Notes: generated from the letters alone by a model not told the origin. DNA of 5,679 nt from Anaerolineae bacterium (GCA_003694975.1 RFJH01000298.1:1-5679), one strand, 5' to 3'; shown: positions 1-5,574, counted from the stretch's first letter. Translations and numbers: made by a program.

Positions 1-114
1 ATCGGGAATCACCTGGGAAAAGCCTTCGGTCGGCGCGTGGGGGCGTTCGGTGGGGCCATCTTGCTCCTCATCGGCCTGCGCATCCTCCTTGTCCACCTGG
101 CGGGGGGAGCCTGA
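1..114 (+). CDS. mntP: MntP-type manganese efflux pump, C-terminal fragment
   Basis: Only the last 37 residues are inside the window, ending at TGA 112-114; the 5' part lies beyond the left edge. The visible piece has a glycine-rich loop (IGNHLGKAFGRR, residues 1-12) followed by one hydrophobic helix (about residues 16-33) ending in LLVHLAGGA. This follows the pattern of the final transmembrane helix of MntP (DUF204) proteins: G-x3-G-x3-G+, then GG-x2-L-x2-IG-x2-IL-x2-H. MntP is an inner-membrane exporter that removes excess Mn(II). The classical mntP 5' riboswitch would be outside the window. With so short a fragment another small LysE-like transporter is possible, but the glycine and histidine spacing fits MntP well. 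No clear hairpin terminator follows the stop. Confidence 0.65.
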   Translation: MGNHLGKAFGRRVGAFGGAILLLIGLRILLVHLAGGA

Positions 115-217
115 TTCGATAGCGAAACGCATTGCCAGATCACTGCCTCGGGGTCACTCATTCTGGCGGGTCATGCAGCAAGTGCGAGGGGATTTCCGGA
201 TACGTTCTCTACAATCC

Positions 218-228
218 TGATATACAAT
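218..228 (+). promoter_or_regulatory. Possible extended -10 promoter for the PrsW-family gene
   Basis: TGATATACAAT can be read as an extended -10 (TG, one base, TATACA) or as a TACAAT box at 223-228. No good -35 hexamer sits 16-18 bases upstream. It would place the transcript start about 30-40 bases before the start codon at 272. A second TACAAT lies at 210-215. Confidence 0.3.
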
Positions 229-260
229 ATTACCGACTTCTGCCATCTCTCACCGGATTT

Positions 261-267
261 AAGGAGG
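261..267 (+). promoter_or_regulatory. Strong ribosome binding site of the PrsW-family gene
   Basis: AAGGAGG lies four bases before ATG 272. It is the only strong Shine-Dalgarno in the stretch and fixes the start of the protease gene. It also argues against the overlapping frame that begins at 132. Confidence 0.85.
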
Positions 268-271
268 AATC

Positions 272-1258
272 ATGGCTCTTCTCGTTTCTCTCTTCTTCGG
301 CTTCGTGCCTATGTTTCTCTTCGCCTACATCATCTATTGGCTCGACCGCTATGAAAAAGAGCCAAAGTCGCTGCTCGGTGCAGCCTTCTTCTGGGGCGCC
401 GTCATTGCCGCAGGAGGCGCTTTCATCATCAACACGGCGCTCGGAGTGGGCGTCTACCTCTTCACCGGCTCCGAATCCGCCGCCGACCTGACCACCGGCT
501 CGCTTATCGCTCCGGTAGTGGAGGAAAGCCTGAAGGGCATTGCCGTGCTGATCGTCTTTTTCTTCTTCCGCAACGAGTTCGATTCCATTCTGGATGGGAT
601 GATTTACGCCGGCATCACGGCCCTGGGCTTCGCCGCTACGGAGAACGCGTTCTATATCTACGATCATGGTTTCTTAGACAATGGCTGGGTGGGGCTATTC
701 GTGCTGGTCTTTATCCGTGTCATCCTGGTCGGATGGCAACATCCTTTCTACACCGCCTTCACCGGTATCGGTCTGGCCGTCGCCCGCATGAACCGCTCAA
801 CGCTCGTGCGCATCATCGCCCCAATGCTGGGCTTTGGCATGGCCATCTTCGCCCACGCCCTGCACAACACCCTGTCATCCTTCCTGGAAGGCCTCTCTGG
901 TCTCGCCATTGGTACCTCCCTGGACTGGATCGGCTGGTTCTTCATGCTTATCTTTGTCATCTGGGTCATCCGCCGCGAAGGGGCTCTGCTCGCGCGGCAT
1001 CTCCGCGAGGAGGTAGAGGCCGGGCGGATGAGTGAGGCTCAATACCGCACAGCCATTTCATCCTGGGCGCAGATGCGCGCTCGCCTCTCTGCGCTCACCT
1101 CCGGGCGCTATCGTGCAACGGCGCGCTTCTATCAGGTCTGCGGAGAACTGGCGCACAAGAAAGAGCAATACAGTCGCCTCGCCGAACACGAACATCAGGT
1201 CACCATCGAACACCTGCGCGACGAACTATCTCAACTGTCCTCCGCCGCTCAGGCCTGA
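272..1258 (+). CDS. PrsW-family intramembrane metalloprotease with helical C-terminal extension
   Basis: This 328-residue membrane protein has about eight hydrophobic segments between residues 3 and 234. The family hallmarks are in order: an N-terminal YWLDRYEKEP motif (22-31), EESLK (84-88, the EExxK motif), FAATEN (120-125), a histidine in GWQHPF (H157), and HALHN (195-199). In PrsW-type proteases such glutamates and histidines inside the membrane are the presumed metal ligands. Bacillus PrsW cleaves the anti-sigma factor RsiW, but many relatives have unknown substrates and no anti-sigma gene is visible here. Residues 235-328 form a charged, mostly helical cytoplasmic tail, longer than the minimal protease domain. 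I have seen similar tails in PrsW-like proteins of Actinobacteria and Chloroflexota. The start is set by AAGGAGG four bases upstream. The gene stands alone: the upstream gap is 157 bases and a tRNA gene follows. Confidence 0.85.
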   Translation: MALLVSLFFGFVPMFLFAYIIYWLDRYEKEPKSLLGAAFFWGAVIAAGGAFIINTALGVGVYLFTGSESAADLTTGSLIAPVVEESLKGIAVLIVFFFFRNEFDSILDGMIYAGITALGFAATENAFYIYDHGFLDNGWVGLFVLVFIRVILVGWQHPFYTAFTGIGLAVARMNRSTLVRIIAPMLGFGMAIFAHALHNTLSSFLEGLSGLAIGTSLDWIGWFFMLIFVIWVIRREGALLARHLREEVEAGRMSEAQYRTAISSWAQMRARLSALTSGRYRATARFYQVCGELAHKKEQYSRLAEHEHQVTIEHLRDELSQLSSAAQA

Positions 1259-1261
1259 ATG

Positions 1262-1270
1262 TGGTAGAAT
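1262..1270 (+). promoter_or_regulatory. Extended -10 promoter of the tRNA-Arg gene
   Basis: TGGTAGAAT matches the extended -10 consensus (TGn, then TAGAAT, five of six bases of TATAAT). It begins a few bases after the protease stop codon. Transcription would start near 1277, giving a leader of roughly eight bases before the mature tRNA end at 1285. No convincing -35 is seen, as is common for extended -10 promoters. Confidence 0.5.
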
Positions 1271-1284
1271 CTCCTCTGCAAGCC

Positions 1285-1356
1285 GCCCCCGTAGCTCAGC
1301 GGATAGAGCGTCGGCCTCCGGAGCCGGAAGCGCCGGTTCGAGTCCGGCCGGGGGCG
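1285..1356 (+). tRNA. tRNA-Arg (anticodon CCG)
   Basis: The 72-base sequence folds into a full cloverleaf. The acceptor stem is GCCCCCG with CGGGGGC (7 bp). The D stem is GCTC with GAGC around an AGCGGATA loop. The anticodon stem is TCGGC with GCCGG, one pair being a T-G wobble, around the loop CTCCGGA. The variable loop is four bases, and the T arm is GCCGG-TTCGAGT-CCGGC. The anticodon CCG (1318-1320) reads the arginine codon CGG. The discriminator base is G1356, and the following bases are CTG, so CCA is not encoded and must be added enzymatically. A likely promoter precedes it and a GC-rich hairpin follows. Confidence 0.97.
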
Positions 1357-1370
1357 CTGCAGTGACCACA

Positions 1371-1396
1371 AACGCCCCGGGCTTCCCCGGGGCGTT
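1371..1396 (+). terminator. Terminator hairpin behind tRNA-Arg
   Basis: AACGCCCCGGG and CCCGGGGCGTT form a perfect 11-bp stem around a CTTC tetraloop, starting 14 bases after the tRNA. The downstream tract on the plus strand is CTGCTTT, a weak U-run. The element lies between the tRNA and the 3' end of the convergent dehydrogenase gene, so it may stop transcription from both sides. Confidence 0.65.
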
Positions 1397-1423
1397 CTGC
1401 TTTGGGGTGTCCACCTCTCCACT

Positions 1424-2434
1424 TTAGCCGTAAAACGCCCGGATGTTGGGCAGAAGGTACTCGTCGAAGAAGCGATCCACATCGTAATCCGGTGCCCAAC
1501 CCCAGTCGGCGCGCGCCGCCGAGTCGTCCACGGCCTCCGGCCAGGAATCCACAATGCCCTGTCGCCGCGCGTTCACCCGAAACGTAATCTCAGCAGCCGG
1601 GAACGCCTGCAAGGCACGCTGTCGAAATTCTTCTGCCGTTGGGCTGAAAGCGCCCACGTTATAGACAGCCCGTGTCAGTTGCTCACGAGGTGCTTCGGTG
1701 AGCATGAGTAACGCCTTGATCCCATCCGGCATGGCCATGAACGGGATACGCGTATCGGGGCGCACAAAACAGGCGTAGGGCTTCCCCTGAGCGGCAGCAT
1801 GCAGCATCTCCGGCCCATAATCGCTCGTCCCACCGGTGGGCAGCGTAAACGCGCTTACCAACCCCGGAAATCGCACGGCGCGGAAATCGAGCATCACCGG
1901 CGGGCTGGGGTCCAGGTGACGTTGCTGATAGAACCGGCTGTAATAAACCCCCAGTTTCTCACAATACAGTTTGTTGCACCCGTACATGGTGTGTGGGTCG
2001 TTCCATTCCTCCTCCCGCACGCGTCCTGCAGCGGTCTTCGTCTCCACATCCGGCAGTCCGTAGACGGCGATCGAACTGGGGAAGATGAACTTCACCGCCT
2101 TGCCGTATTTCGCCGACTTGTACGCCGCCATCTGGAGCAGCATCATCGTCCCCTCCACATTAATACGATGAGCCGCTTCCGGATCGGTCTCGGCTTTCGA
2201 GGAGAGGGAAGCGGCCAAGTGGAAGATGATATCGAAATCGTAGTCATAGAACTGCTTCGCCGTGTGGAGCAGGTTCCCCCGGACGTGCTCCTGCGGTAAC
2301 CCCTCGAGGGTCTTCGGCAACGGTCTCAGGTCTGCGGTGACAATGCGGTATCCCCCTCGCTGTGCCAACGCTTGTACGAGCGCCTGTCCGATCTCCCCAC
2401 AGGCACCGGTGACCAGAACTACTCGTTCACTCAT
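1424..2434 (-). CDS. SDR-family NAD-dependent dehydrogenase, GalE-like L-threonine 3-dehydrogenase type
   Basis: This 336-residue protein has the extended short-chain dehydrogenase/epimerase fold. The N-terminal Rossmann motif is TGACGEIG (G10, G13, G16). An acidic D35 ends the second strand, as in NAD-preferring enzymes. FHLAAS follows at 71-76, a catalytic serine at S120 or S121, and the YxxxK pair Y151/K155. The C-terminal half carries TSDYGPEM (203-210), RPDTRIPFM (225-233) and DSWPEAVDDSAARADWGW (296-313), a combination I associate with SDR-type L-threonine 3-dehydrogenases, which oxidise L-threonine to 2-amino-3-ketobutyrate. A related sugar-nucleotide or aldonate dehydrogenase remains possible. 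No kbl-like ligase gene lies beside it. The start was chosen at MSERVVLVTG because the nucleotide-binding fold begins there and AAAGGAG (2441-2447, minus) lies six bases upstream. The open frame continuing to 2887 is not real protein. Confidence 0.85.
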   Translation of the reverse strand: MSERVVLVTGACGEIGQALVQALAQRGGYRIVTADLRPLPKTLEGLPQEHVRGNLLHTAKQFYDYDFDIIFHLAASLSSKAETDPEAAHRINVEGTMMLLQMAAYKSAKYGKAVKFIFPSSIAVYGLPDVETKTAAGRVREEEWNDPHTMYGCNKLYCEKLGVYYSRFYQQRHLDPSPPVMLDFRAVRFPGLVSAFTLPTGGTSDYGPEMLHAAAQGKPYACFVRPDTRIPFMAMPDGIKALLMLTEAPREQLTRAVYNVGAFSPTAEEFRQRALQAFPAAEITFRVNARRQGIVDSWPEAVDDSAARADWGWAPDYDVDRFFDEYLLPNIRAFYG

Positions 2435-2440
2435 GGACTT

Positions 2441-2447
2441 CTCCTTT
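2441..2447 (-). promoter_or_regulatory. Ribosome binding site fixing the dehydrogenase start
   Basis: Read on the minus strand this is AAAGGAG, six bases before the ATG at 2434. It decides against a longer protein starting further upstream in the same open frame. Confidence 0.8.
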
Positions 2448-2448
2448 G

Positions 2449-2457
2449 TGCTAGAAT
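2449..2457 (+). promoter_or_regulatory. Extended -10 promoter for the lipoprotein-methyltransferase-nuclease operon
   Basis: TGCTAGAAT has the same TGnTAGAAT form as the likely tRNA promoter at 1262-1270. Transcription would begin near 2464, leaving a leader of about 77 bases before ATG 2541. No good -35 hexamer is present. The element sits directly against the ribosome binding site of the divergent dehydrogenase gene. Confidence 0.4.
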
Positions 2458-2459
2458 GA

Positions 2460-2486
2460 AAGAGCGCGCCGTATCGTGACGCTCTT
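2460..2486. repeat. Inverted repeat between divergent genes, possible operator
   Basis: AAGAGCG (2460-2466) and CGCTCTT (2480-2486) are perfect reverse complements separated by 13 bases. The left arm covers the start point expected from the plus-strand -10 at 2452-2457. The right arm covers the start point expected from a minus-strand TACAAT box (2496 to 2491). The arrangement would suit a dimeric repressor controlling both directions, or an RNA hairpin in either leader. Confidence 0.4.
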
Positions 2487-2540
2487 CTCAATTGTACAAC
2501 ACCTGTGACGGCACAACGCATCTCACGAACCCCCTCCCCC

Positions 2541-3386
2541 ATGACGCTCCCCCGCCCGAACGTCTTCGCCTCGCTCTTGACCCTGGCCTTCACCCTGACC
2601 CTCAGCGCCTGCGCCGCCCTGAGCCGACCCCTCGCGACCGCGACCCCTCGCCCCCCGACCGCGACTCTCATCCCGACGGCGACCGTGCTGTGGTTTCCCC
2701 CCTCGGCCACCCCCTCGCCCAGGCCTACCTTTGCTCCCTCTCCCACGAAAGCAATGCTTGTCGGCCTCGGGCCGCTTCTCTTCCGCGATACCTTCACCTC
2801 CCCTGACTCCTGGACGACCGCCGCCTCCGACCAGGGCAGCGCAGCCATCAGCCGCCGGCGCCTCACCCTGGCCGTCCAGCCCGGCATCTACCTGATCAGC
2901 CTGCAACAGGAACTCACCCTGAGCGACTTCTACGCCGAAATCACGGCACGCCCCAGTCTGTGCCGCGGCGCGGACGAGTACGGTATGCTCTTCCGAGCCA
3001 GCGCCGTGGCCTACTACCGCTACGCCCTGGCCTGCGATGGCACGGTGCGTCTGGAGCGTATCAGCGTCAGCGAGCGGCATGTCCTCATCCCCACCACTCC
3101 CAGCGGAGACGCTCCGCGCGGCGCGCCCGGAGAAGTCCGCCTGGGGGTCTGGGCCGCAGGAGAAGAAATGCGCTTCTTCCTCAACGGGCACTACCAGTTC
3201 TCCGCCTGGGACCCCAACCTCCCCTCCGGGACGCTGGGCGTCTTCGTCCGCGCCGCCGGGGAGACCCCCGTCACAGTCGTTTTCACCGACCTGGTTGTCT
3301 ACGCCGTCACCTACGCCAGCCCCACGCCCACCCTCACGCCAACCGCAACCCCACGCCCCACGCGCACACCGAGCGCCACACCCTGA
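2541..3386 (+). CDS. Thr/Pro-rich lipoprotein with a concanavalin/LamG-like domain
   Basis: With ATG 2541 the product is 281 residues. A lipoprotein signal (residues 1-23) ends in the lipobox LSAC, so C24 would be lipidated. A Thr/Pro-rich linker (about 30-70) is followed by a beta-rich domain (about 78-257) that begins LLFRDTFTSPDSW. It has the layout of concanavalin-like glucanase/lectin domains: DFYAEITARP, DEYGMLFRAS, YYRYALACDG, MRFFLNGHYQF, TLGVFVRA and a closing VVFTDLVVY. C141 and C165 could form a disulfide. It probably sits on the outer face of the membrane and binds or recognises a carbohydrate or other ligand; no catalytic residues are evident. A second Thr/Pro tail (about 258-281) ends the protein with no domain after it. 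A GTG at 2505 would add 12 residues before the signal peptide and is less likely. No clear Shine-Dalgarno precedes either start. The stop lies 20 bases before the methyltransferase start. Confidence 0.7.
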   Translation: MTLPRPNVFASLLTLAFTLTLSACAALSRPLATATPRPPTATLIPTATVLWFPPSATPSPRPTFAPSPTKAMLVGLGPLLFRDTFTSPDSWTTAASDQGSAAISRRRLTLAVQPGIYLISLQQELTLSDFYAEITARPSLCRGADEYGMLFRASAVAYYRYALACDGTVRLERISVSERHVLIPTTPSGDAPRGAPGEVRLGVWAAGEEMRFFLNGHYQFSAWDPNLPSGTLGVFVRAAGETPVTVVFTDLVVYAVTYASPTPTLTPTATPRPTRTPSATP

Positions 3387-3396
3387 CCCCACCGAT

Positions 3397-3402
3397 AGGT
3401 GA
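3397..3402 (+). promoter_or_regulatory. Ribosome binding site supporting a CTG start for the methyltransferase
   Basis: AGGTGA can pair with the UCACCU part of the 16S anti-Shine-Dalgarno. It lies four bases before the CTG at 3407, a suitable distance. No ATG, GTG or TTG in the right frame lies near it. Confidence 0.5.
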
Positions 3403-3406
3403 GACC

Positions 3407-4219
3407 CTGCCCTTCACGAATCGCCTCAACGACCTCGACGCCAAAACCTGGCTCAAATTCCAGAAATCCTGGTTCGTCCACAATCCTCCGCCGCGCCGCA
3501 AGGACGTCCTTGTCCATCCGGCGAAGTTCCCCGAAACCCTGGCTCAGGAATTCATCGAGTTCTTCACCAAACGCGGCCAGACCGTGCTCGATCCGATGGT
3601 CGGCACGGGCAGCGCGTTGATCGCCGCCCTGCGCGCCGGGCGGCACTCCTACGGCATCGAACTCAACCCCAAATACGCCGAGATCGCGCGCCAACTGGTG
3701 GCCGAAGAGCGCGCCGCCCTGGGCGAGGCCGCGCAGGGGCTCGCCGCCGAGGTCATCACGGGCGATGCGGCCCGCGTCGCGGAGTACGGCCTGCCGACAA
3801 TCGATTACGTCATCACCTCACCGCCCTACTGGGATATGCTCCATGCTCGCGGCGCGGAGACGCAGAAAAAACGCCGTTCCGCCGCCGATCTGGACGTGGT
3901 CTACTCTGATGACCCCAACGACCTGGGCAACATCCACGATTACCATGCCTTCCTGGAGAAACTGGTCGCCATCTACGCGGCCCTCAAGCCCCTCCTGCGC
4001 GAACGCGCCTACCTGACCATCATCGTCAAGAACGTGAAAAAAGGCGGCAAAATTTACCCTCTGGCCTGGGACCTCGCTCGCGCCCTGGGTGAGATCTACG
4101 CCCTGAAGGACGAGAAAATCTGGTGCCAGGACAACCAGCGCCTGGCTCCTTACGGCATCGGCAACGCCTGGGTCAGCAACACGTTCCACCACTACTGCCT
4201 GCAATTCCGTAACGAATAA
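3407..4219 (+). CDS. DNA methyltransferase, SPPY type (probably cytosine-N4), of a putative restriction-modification pair
   Basis: From CTG 3407 the product is 270 residues. HPAKFPETLAQEFI (37-50) resembles motif X, DPMVGTGSAL (62-71) is the S-adenosylmethionine-binding motif I, YGIELNPKYAEIA (82-94) is motif II, and TSPPYWDM (137-144) is catalytic motif IV. SPPY is more typical of cytosine-N4 than adenine-N6 methyltransferases, which usually carry D/N-PP-Y/F/W. Residues 182-208 (FLEKLVAIYAALKP then LTIIVKN) suit later catalytic-domain motifs, and the end HHYCLQFRN is usual for the N4/N6 methylase family. Motif order X-I-II-IV is that of the gamma class, and no large target-recognition domain is visible. 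The frame is open upstream to 2960, but that part reads as shadow of the lipoprotein gene. There is no in-frame ATG, GTG or TTG from there to M64. CTG 3407 is inferred; ATA 3395 or CTG 3383 are alternatives. The nuclease-like gene starts nine bases after the stop. Confidence 0.8.
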   Translation: MPFTNRLNDLDAKTWLKFQKSWFVHNPPPRRKDVLVHPAKFPETLAQEFIEFFTKRGQTVLDPMVGTGSALIAALRAGRHSYGIELNPKYAEIARQLVAEERAALGEAAQGLAAEVITGDAARVAEYGLPTIDYVITSPPYWDMLHARGAETQKKRRSAADLDVVYSDDPNDLGNIHDYHAFLEKLVAIYAALKPLLRERAYLTIIVKNVKKGGKIYPLAWDLARALGEIYALKDEKIWCQDNQRLAPYGIGNAWVSNTFHHYCLQFRNE

Positions 4220-4228
4220 TTCCCCACC

Positions 4229-5227
4229 ATGCTCTCCGCCTCTGATTTCATCCGCCTCCCTTACACTCCTGACCTGACCAAAGGCGGCATCGCCTACGCC
4301 TGTCGCTCATTGCACTACACGTACAATCGCATGGGAGGCTCGACCATCTCCCGTCTGCGGCGCATCGTCGGCGGTGTGGCTGTGGAACTCGCCTTCCGCC
4401 GCACCCTCGGCGAGTTGGGTGTCCCTTTTGATGTCCTCGGTGCGACTCCTTTCACCGACCCCGACCGCTACGATGTCGCCCTGGGCGGTCGCCGCTGCGA
4501 CATCAAGAGTTTCCTCATCACTCGCCGCGAGCAGATCCGCGCCTTGCGGCAGGATCCCACTCTCCTCTTGCAGGCTCCCGCGCTCGTGCCGTTCGACCAG
4601 GTCAACGCCGAGGGGCATAGTGACGAGGACCTGTACATCTTTGCCTTCACAACAGCCCTTGTCACGTCCTCGCGCACCGACCTGGAGAAAGCCCTCGCCG
4701 CCGGACAGCCCATTCACCTTATCCATGCCATGCCGAAAGGATGGGCGCGCCCTCGATTGTGGCGTTCCCTGGGGAGACTGGCTCTGAAAAGTGAGGATGG
4801 CCCTCCCCTCGAACTCGAACTCGGCGGGCAGAACGCAGCGCGCGAATTCATCTCCTGCCGCGTTTCTTTGCCACCACGCCAACGCGTTGAAATTGAGGTG
4901 GAGTTCTACGCCCTGGCCTATTTACATCCATCTGCTTTACCGCATGGAAGAGTTGGTATTCACAGCCCAACACGAGAGGAGACTTACATCATCCCTCCCT
5001 ACCGCTGGGGGAATATCTGGGTGTATGGGATGGATATCCTGCTCACCGGTTACATCACACGCGCCGAATTTCGTCGCCGCGCCCGGAAAATTCCCGCCGG
5101 GAGCCGCGTCTATCAATACAACCGCACGCGCACGAAGAACCTCGCCGTGCCCGTGGAAGAGTTAAGGCCCCTGGGCGAACTCCTGGCGCGTGTGAAGGCC
5201 TGGGAGGCCGGGCGCCATCCCGGCTGA
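4229..5227 (+). CDS. Putative PD-(D/E)XK restriction endonuclease, family not recognised
   Basis: I do not recognise this 332-residue protein by overall sequence. Its N-terminal third has the elements of a PD-(D/E)XK nuclease core: a helix carrying E53 (IVGGVAVELAFRRTL, 46-60), a strand ending in PDRYD (78-82), then GGRRC and DIK (91-93) in a strand followed by SFLITRR. E53, D82, D91 and K93 would be the metal-binding and catalytic residues. Residues 129-170 are mixed strand and helix. Residues 193-270 look beta-rich. Residues 270-332 include GYITRAEFRRRARKIPAGS and a basic segment that could contact DNA. No signal peptide or membrane segment is seen. It begins nine bases after the methyltransferase stop with no strong Shine-Dalgarno, so translation may be coupled. 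The pairing suggests a type II restriction enzyme cutting DNA that its partner leaves unmethylated. A DNA-repair or nicking nuclease is the alternative. Confidence 0.6.
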   Translation: MLSASDFIRLPYTPDLTKGGIAYACRSLHYTYNRMGGSTISRLRRIVGGVAVELAFRRTLGELGVPFDVLGATPFTDPDRYDVALGGRRCDIKSFLITRREQIRALRQDPTLLLQAPALVPFDQVNAEGHSDEDLYIFAFTTALVTSSRTDLEKALAAGQPIHLIHAMPKGWARPRLWRSLGRLALKSEDGPPLELELGGQNAAREFISCRVSLPPRQRVEIEVEFYALAYLHPSALPHGRVGIHSPTREETYIIPPYRWGNIWVYGMDILLTGYITRAEFRRRARKIPAGSRVYQYNRTRTKNLAVPVEELRPLGELLARVKAWEAGRHPG

Positions 5228-5294
5228 TCCATCCCCTCGCCTGCATCGAAAACCGAATTGTTTCCGGAGTGCGTCCGTCAGGGCACGTATCCAG

Positions 5295-5329
5295 TCGCGT
5301 CCCGAGTAGCGTCGCAAGCGCGTATCGAG
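5295..5329. repeat. Palindromic intergenic repeat, copy 1
   Basis: Flanks TCGCGTCCCGAGTAG (5295-5309) and GTATCGAG (5322-5329) are identical to those of copy 2. The core between them differs: GCGT and GCGC can pair across a CGCAA loop (four pairs, one of them a wobble). The outer GCGTCCC has no good partner on the right, so this copy looks partly decayed. Confidence 0.7.
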
Positions 5330-5350
5330 AGGCTCTCCACGGTGCGATAC
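5322..5350. repeat. Inverted repeat bridging the two repeat copies
   Basis: GTATCG (5322-5327) and CGATAC (5345-5350) are perfect reverse complements. Inside them GAGA and TCTC (5327-5330, 5334-5337) also pair. The left arm is the right flank of repeat copy 1, so copy 1 and the bridge could fold in alternative ways. Confidence 0.5.
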
Positions 5351-5360
5351 CCGCCGGCAC

Positions 5361-5403
5361 TCGCGTCCCGAGTAGAGCACGTAGTGCTCGTATCGAGGGA
5401 CGC
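5361..5403. repeat. Palindromic intergenic repeat, copy 2
   Basis: The same flanks as copy 1 (5361-5375 and 5390-5397) surround a perfect 6-bp hairpin, GAGCAC-GTA-GTGCTC (5375-5389). An outer 7-bp stem pairs GCGTCCC (5363-5369) with GGGACGC (5397-5403). The whole unit folds into a two-part stem with an internal loop, in the manner of REP/BIME-like intergenic elements. Confidence 0.75.
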
Positions 5404-5574
5404 TCGACCTATTTCGAAGAGCAAATCAATCGCTTGTGGCGACTCATCAACATACCTCATGGGCATCGCAAAAACCGGGCCGAGATAGAAGTAGCCCGAC
5501 GTGAACATCAAAGGCCTGGTCAAAACCGCCAAAGACGCAGTCGAGTTGGCAGAGAAGGTGCTGAAATAAGAGAC

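Noticed and set aside
134..167. GCCAGA/TCTGGC inverted repeat as a terminator for the MntP-type gene
   Set aside because: Only six pairs around a 22-base loop and no T-run after it.
132..491. Open frame overlapping the start of the PrsW-family gene
   Set aside because: It shares the strong ribosome binding region only by overlap, has Ser/Pro-rich shadow composition, and the protease frame is clearly coding.
2435..2887. N-terminal extension of the dehydrogenase frame to 2887 on the minus strand
   Set aside because: The extension is low-complexity Arg/Gly/Val sequence overlapping the lipoprotein gene. The Rossmann fold and a good ribosome binding site both place the start at 2434.
2523..3392. 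Long minus-strand open frame opposite the lipoprotein gene
   Set aside because: Gly/Arg-rich with no motif. It is the complement of a GC-rich gene and stays open because of composition.
2960..3406. Upstream extension of the methyltransferase frame from ATG 2960
   Set aside because: It encodes an Arg/Pro/His-rich sequence with no domain-like features and lies fully across the lipoprotein gene, whose frame has a signal peptide, lipobox and a recognisable fold.
5295..5397. CRISPR array
   Set aside because: Only two copies, with variable palindromic cores inside the repeat rather than constant repeats with unrelated spacers, and no cas genes.
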